Shown: piece by piece, positions 60,201 through 64,000 of the stretch
Numbering within the stretch: the stretch's first letter is position 1
Layout of the letters: each line of letters opens with the position of its first letter
From: Rhipicephalus microplus
Taxonomy: Eukaryota; Arthropoda; Arachnida; Ixodida; Ixodidae
Length of the DNA: 64,000 nt
Reading direction: 5' to 3'
Assembly (NCBI RefSeq): GCF_043290135.1
Contig: NC_134707.1
Coordinates: forward strand, 139,315,319 to 139,379,318
Notes under the pieces: generated by a model
The model's input: only the letters and a program-made list of their open reading frames with translations
What the model was told of the DNA's origin: nothing
Database searches by the model: none
Position numbers and translations under genes: made by a program

Positions 60201-63200
60201 AGTAGTTGAGTTTCCAGTTGCCGAGTTTCTAGTTGCGAAATCTCAAGTCGTGGAGTTTCTAGCTGTGGAGTTTCTAGTTGCGGAGTTTCTAGTTGCGGAG
60301 TTTCTAGTTGTGGATTCTGTAGTTGTGGAGTATATAGTTGTGGTGTTTCAAGTTGTGGAATTTCTAGTTGCGGAGTTTCTAGTTGCAGAGTTTCTCGTTC
60401 CGGAGTTTTCTAGTTGTGAAGTTTCTAGTTATGGATTTTCTAGCTGTGGAGTTTCTAGTTGCGGAGTTTTAGTTGCGGAGTTTCTGGTTGTGGAGTTTCT
60501 AGTTCTGGAGTCTGTAGTTGTGGAGTATCTATTTGTTGGGTTTCAAGTTGTGGAGTTTCTAGTTGTGGAGTTTCTAGTTGTTGAGCTTCTAGTAGTTGAG
60601 TTTCCAGTTGCCGAGTTTCTAGTTGCGAAATCTCAAGTCGTGGAATTTCTAGCTGTGGAGTTTCTAGTTGCGGAGTTTCTAGTCGGAGTTTCTAGTTGCG
60701 GAGTTTCTAGTTGTGGATTTTGTAGTTGTGGAGTATATAGTTGTGGTGTTTCAAGTTGTGGAGTTTCTAGTTGCGGAGTTTCTAGTTGCAGAGTTTCTAG
60801 TTCCGGAGTTTTCTAGTTGTGGAGTTTCTAGTTGCGGAGTTTCTATCTGTGGAGTTTCTAATTGCGGAGTTTCTAGTTGCAGAGTTTCTAGTTGTGGAGT
60901 TTCTAGTTGTAGAGTTTCTATTTGTAGTTTTTATTTTTTGAGTTTGTAGTTGTAGATTTTCTAGTTGCAGAGTTCCTAGTTGTGGAGTTTCTAGTTGTGG
61001 AGTTTCTTGTTGGGGTGTTTCTAGTTGTGAAGTTTCTAATTGTGGATTTTCTAGTTGCGGAATTTCTAGTTGCGAAGTTTCTAGTTGGGGAGTTTCTACT
61101 TGAGTTTATAGTTGTATATTTTCTAGTTCAACAGTTTCGAGTTGCAAAGTTTCAAGTTGTCGAGTTTGTAGTTGCGGAGTCGCTAGTTGTAGAGTTTCTA
61201 GTTGCGGAGTTGCTAGCTGTGGAGTTTCTAGTTGCGGAGTCTCTAATTGTGCAGTCTCTAGTTTTGGAGTCTCTAGTTGTGGAGTTTCTAGTTGTGGAGT
61301 TTATAGTTGTGGAGTTTCTAGCTGTGGAGTTTCTAGTTGCGGAGTTTTTAGTTGCAGAGTTTCCAGTTGCGGAGTTTCTTGTTGCAGAGTTTCTAGTTGT
61401 GGAGTTTCTAGTTGTGAAGTTTTAGTTGTGGAGTTTCAAGTTGTGGAATTCATAGGTGTGGAGTTTCTAGTTGTGCAGTTTCTAGTTTTCGAGTTTCTAG
61501 TTGCGGAGTTCCAAGTTGTGGAGTTTCTAGTTGTGGAGCTTCTAGTTCTGGGGTTCGTAGTTGTGGGATTCGTAGTTGTGCAGTTTCTAGTTTTGCAGTC
61601 TCTAGTTGTGGAGTTTCCAGTTGTGGAGTTTCTAGCTGTGGAGTTTCTAGTTGCGGAGTTTCTAGTTGCAGAGTTTCTAGTTGTGGAGTTTTCTAGTTGT
61701 GGAAATTCTAGTGGCGGAGTTTCTAGTTGCGGAGTTTCAAGTTGTGGAGTTTCTCGTTGTGGAGTTTCTAGTTGTGGAGTTTCTAGTTGCGGAGTTTCTA
61801 GTTGTGGAGCTTCAAGTTGTGGAGTTTCTAGTTGTGGAGTTTCTAGTTATGGAGTTTGTAGTTGTGGAGTATCTAGTTGTGGACTTTCAAGTTGTGAAGT
61901 TTCTAGTTGTGGAGTTTCTTGTTGCGGAGTTTTCTAGTTGCGGAGTCTGTAGTTGTGGAGTTTCTAGTTGTGGAATTTCTAGTTGTGGAGTCTCTAGTTG
62001 CGGAGTGAGTTTCTAGTTGCGGAGTTTCTGGTTGTGGAGTTTCTAGTTGCAGAGTCAGTAGTTGTGGAGTTTCTAGTTGTGGATTTTCTAGCTGTGGAGT
62101 TTCTAGTTGCGGAGTTTCTAGTTGTGGGGTTCGTAGTTGTGGAGTTCGTAGTTGTGGAGTTTCTAGTTGTGAAGTCTCTAGTTGGGGAGTTTCCAGTTGT
62201 GGAGTTTCTAGCTGTGGAGTTTTTCGTTGCGGAGTTTCTAGTTGCAGAGTTTCTAGTAGCGGAGTTTTCTAGTTGTGGAGATTCTAGTGGCGGAGTTTCT
62301 AGTAGCGGAGTTTCAAGTTGTGGAGTTTCTAGTTGTGGATTTTCTAGCTGTGGAGTTTCTAGTTGCGGAGTTTTTAGTTGCGGAGTTTCTGGTTGGGGAG
62401 TTTCTAGTTCTGGAGTCCGTAGTTGTGGAGTATCTATTTGTTGGGTTTCAAGTTGTGGAGTTTCTAGTTGTTGAGTTTCTAGTAGTTGAGTTTCCAGTTG
62501 CCGAGTTTCTAGTTGCGAAATCTCCAGTCGTGGAGTTTCTAGCTGTGGAGTTTCTAGTTGCGGAGTTTCTAGTTGCGGAGTTTCTAGTTGTGGATTTTGT
62601 AGTTGTGGAGTATATAGTTGTGGTGTTTCAAGTTGTTGAGTTTCTAGTTGCGGAGTTTCTAGTTGCAGAGTTTCTCGTTCCGGAGTTTTCTAGTTGTGAA
62701 GTTTCTAGTTGTGGATATTCTAGCTGTGGAGTTTCTAGTTGCGGAGTTTCTAGTTGTGGGGTTCGTAGTTGTGGAGTTCGTAGTTGCGGAGTTTCTAGTT
62801 GTGAAGTCTCTAGTTAGGGAGTTTCCAGTTGTGGAGTTTCTAGCTGTGGAGTTTTTCGTTGTGGAGTTTCTAGTTGCAGAGTTTCTAGTAGCGGAGTTTT
62901 CTAGTTGTAAAGATTCTAGTGGCGGAGTTTCTAGTTGCGGAGTTTCAAGTTGTGGAGTTTCTAGTTGTGGATTTTTTAGCTGTGGAGTTTCTAGTTGCGG
63001 AGTTTTTAGTTGCAGAGTTTCTGGTTGTGGAGTTTCTAGTTCTGGAGTCTGTAGTTGTGGAGTATCTATTTGTAGGGTTTCAAGTTGTGGAGTTTCTAGT
63101 TGTGGAGTTTCTAGTTGTTGAGTTTCTAGTTGTTGAGTTTCCAGTTGCCGAGTTTCTAGTTGCGAAATCTCAAGTCGTGGAGTTTCTAGCTGTGGAGTTT

Positions 63201-64000
63201 CTAGTTGCGGAGTTTCTAGTTGCGGAGTTTCTAGTTGCGGAGTTTCTAGTTGTGGATTTTGTAATTGTGGAGTATATAGTTGTGGTGTTTCAAGTTGTGG
63301 AGTTTCTAGTTGCGGAGTTTCTAGTTGCAGAGTTTCTAGTTCCGGAGTTTTCTAGTTGTGGAGTTTCTAGTTGCGGAGTTTCTATCTGTGGAGTTTCTAA
63401 TTGCGGAGTTTCTAGTTGCATAGTTTCTAGTTGTGGATTTTCTAGCTGTGGAATTTCTCCTTGCAGAGTTTTTAGTTGCGGTGTTTCTAGTTGTGGAGTT
63501 TCTAGTTGTTGAGTGTCTAGTTGCCGAGTTCTTTAGTTGCGAAGTCTCAAGTTGTAGAGTTTCTAGCTGTGGAGTTTCTAGTTGCGGAGTTTCTAGTTGC
63601 GGAGTTTCTAGTTGCGGATTTTTTAGTTGTGGAGTCTCTAGTTGTGGAGTTTCTAGTTGTGGAGTGTCTACTTGTGGAGTTTCTCGTTGTGGAGTTTCTA
63701 TTTGTAGTTTTTAGTTTTCGAATGTGTAGTTGTAGATTTTCTAGTTGCAGAGTTCCTAGTTTTGGAGTATCTAGTTGCGGAGTCTCTAATTGTGCAGTCT
63801 CTAGTTTTGGAGTCTCTAGTTGTGGAGTTTCTGGTTGTGGAGTTTTTAGTTGTGGAATTTCTAACTGTGGAGATTCTAGTTGCGGAGTTTCTAGTTGCAG
63901 GGTTTCTTGTTGCGGAGTTTCTAGTTGTTGAGTTTCTAGTTGTGGAGTTTCTGGCTGTGGAGTTTCTAGTTTGGGAGTTTCTAGTTGTGGAGTTTCTTGT
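57271..64000. repeat. Diverged right-hand satellite domain
   Basis: This domain has private variants not seen to the left: gtttctatctgtgg, gaatttctccttgcag, tctagtttgggag, and the tagtttttagttttcgaa form of the 28-nt segment. Internally 57271-58130 resembles 58731-59500 (offset 1460 falling to 1445), and 57271-57927 reappears at 63344-64000 (offset 6073). Between about 59700 and 63340 it returns to the order of 55700-57260 (offset 5983 over 61681-62817). It runs off the window end. Confidence 0.75.

Larger units (their letters stand above)
41914..64000. repeat. Right part of the 15-bp satellite array
   Basis: The same 15-bp satellite continues to the window end without another insertion. It contains an 8.0-kb-spaced block pair, a 4.2-kb tandem and a more diverged terminal domain, listed separately. 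The sequence between about 46890 and 50000 belongs to the 2.4-kb block type (two 28-nt segments at 47902 and 48377 and gaattcatagg at 48903). I see no gene or other element here. Confidence 0.97.

Noticed and set aside
1..64000. Telomeric repeat or G-quadruplex array
   Set aside because: The unit contains no TTAGG or TTAGGG tandem, and G runs are mostly doublets, so canonical four-run G-tracts are absent.

Overview
The window is eukaryotic, non-genic heterochromatin-like DNA. About 93% of it (1-37641, 40738-40845 and 41914-64000) is one continuous satellite built from a 15-bp unit, consensus agttgtggagtttct. The rest is two retroelement insertions: an APE-type non-LTR retrotransposon (37642-40737, minus strand) and an inverted pair of Penelope-like element fragments carrying a GIY-YIG endonuclease domain (40846-41913). 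No host gene, RNA gene, CRISPR array or prokaryotic feature is supported. The retroelement types and the flavour of the Penelope-like tail suggest an arthropod, possibly a tick. That is inference with modest confidence.

The satellite has several levels. The base unit varies mostly at one dinucleotide (ttgTGgag, ttgCGgag, ttgCAgag). Units are arranged in a fixed order of recognisable variants that form kilobase higher-order blocks. Two landmarks make these blocks easy to follow: a degenerate 28-nt segment containing tagtttttatttttcga (26 sites, counting variants) and a segment containing gaattcatagg (21 sites). Block copies found by comparing positions are: a perfect-looking 3,135-bp tandem duplication (21999-25133 and 25134-28268); a pair about 7.0 kb apart (about 9252-15315 and 16291-22355); a pair about 29.4 kb apart (about 123-4740 and 29562-34206); a 2.44-kb tandem (about 33627-37641); an 8.0-kb pair (41914-46890 and 50002-54857); a 4.18-4.25-kb tandem (50091-54266 and 54267-57265); and a more divergent right-hand domain (57271-64000).

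Because 15 is a multiple of 3, four of the six frames of the pure array are open. They read as endless VVEFL, SCGVS, RNSTT or ETPQL pentapeptides, so the many long reading frames are a by-product of the repeat and are not annotated as genes. Unit-length variants (14, 16 and 28 nt) shift the frame repeatedly.

The two retroelements lie only 108 bp apart in the same higher-order module. The LINE keeps an uninterrupted 859-codon reading frame (C-terminal part of the endonuclease plus a full reverse transcriptase) and has a (TTTA)n tail. The Penelope-like insertion is a near-perfect 427-bp-arm inverted repeat with a 176-bp spacer, flanked by a 12-bp target duplication. The array order continues across both insertions, so both landed in a pre-existing satellite.
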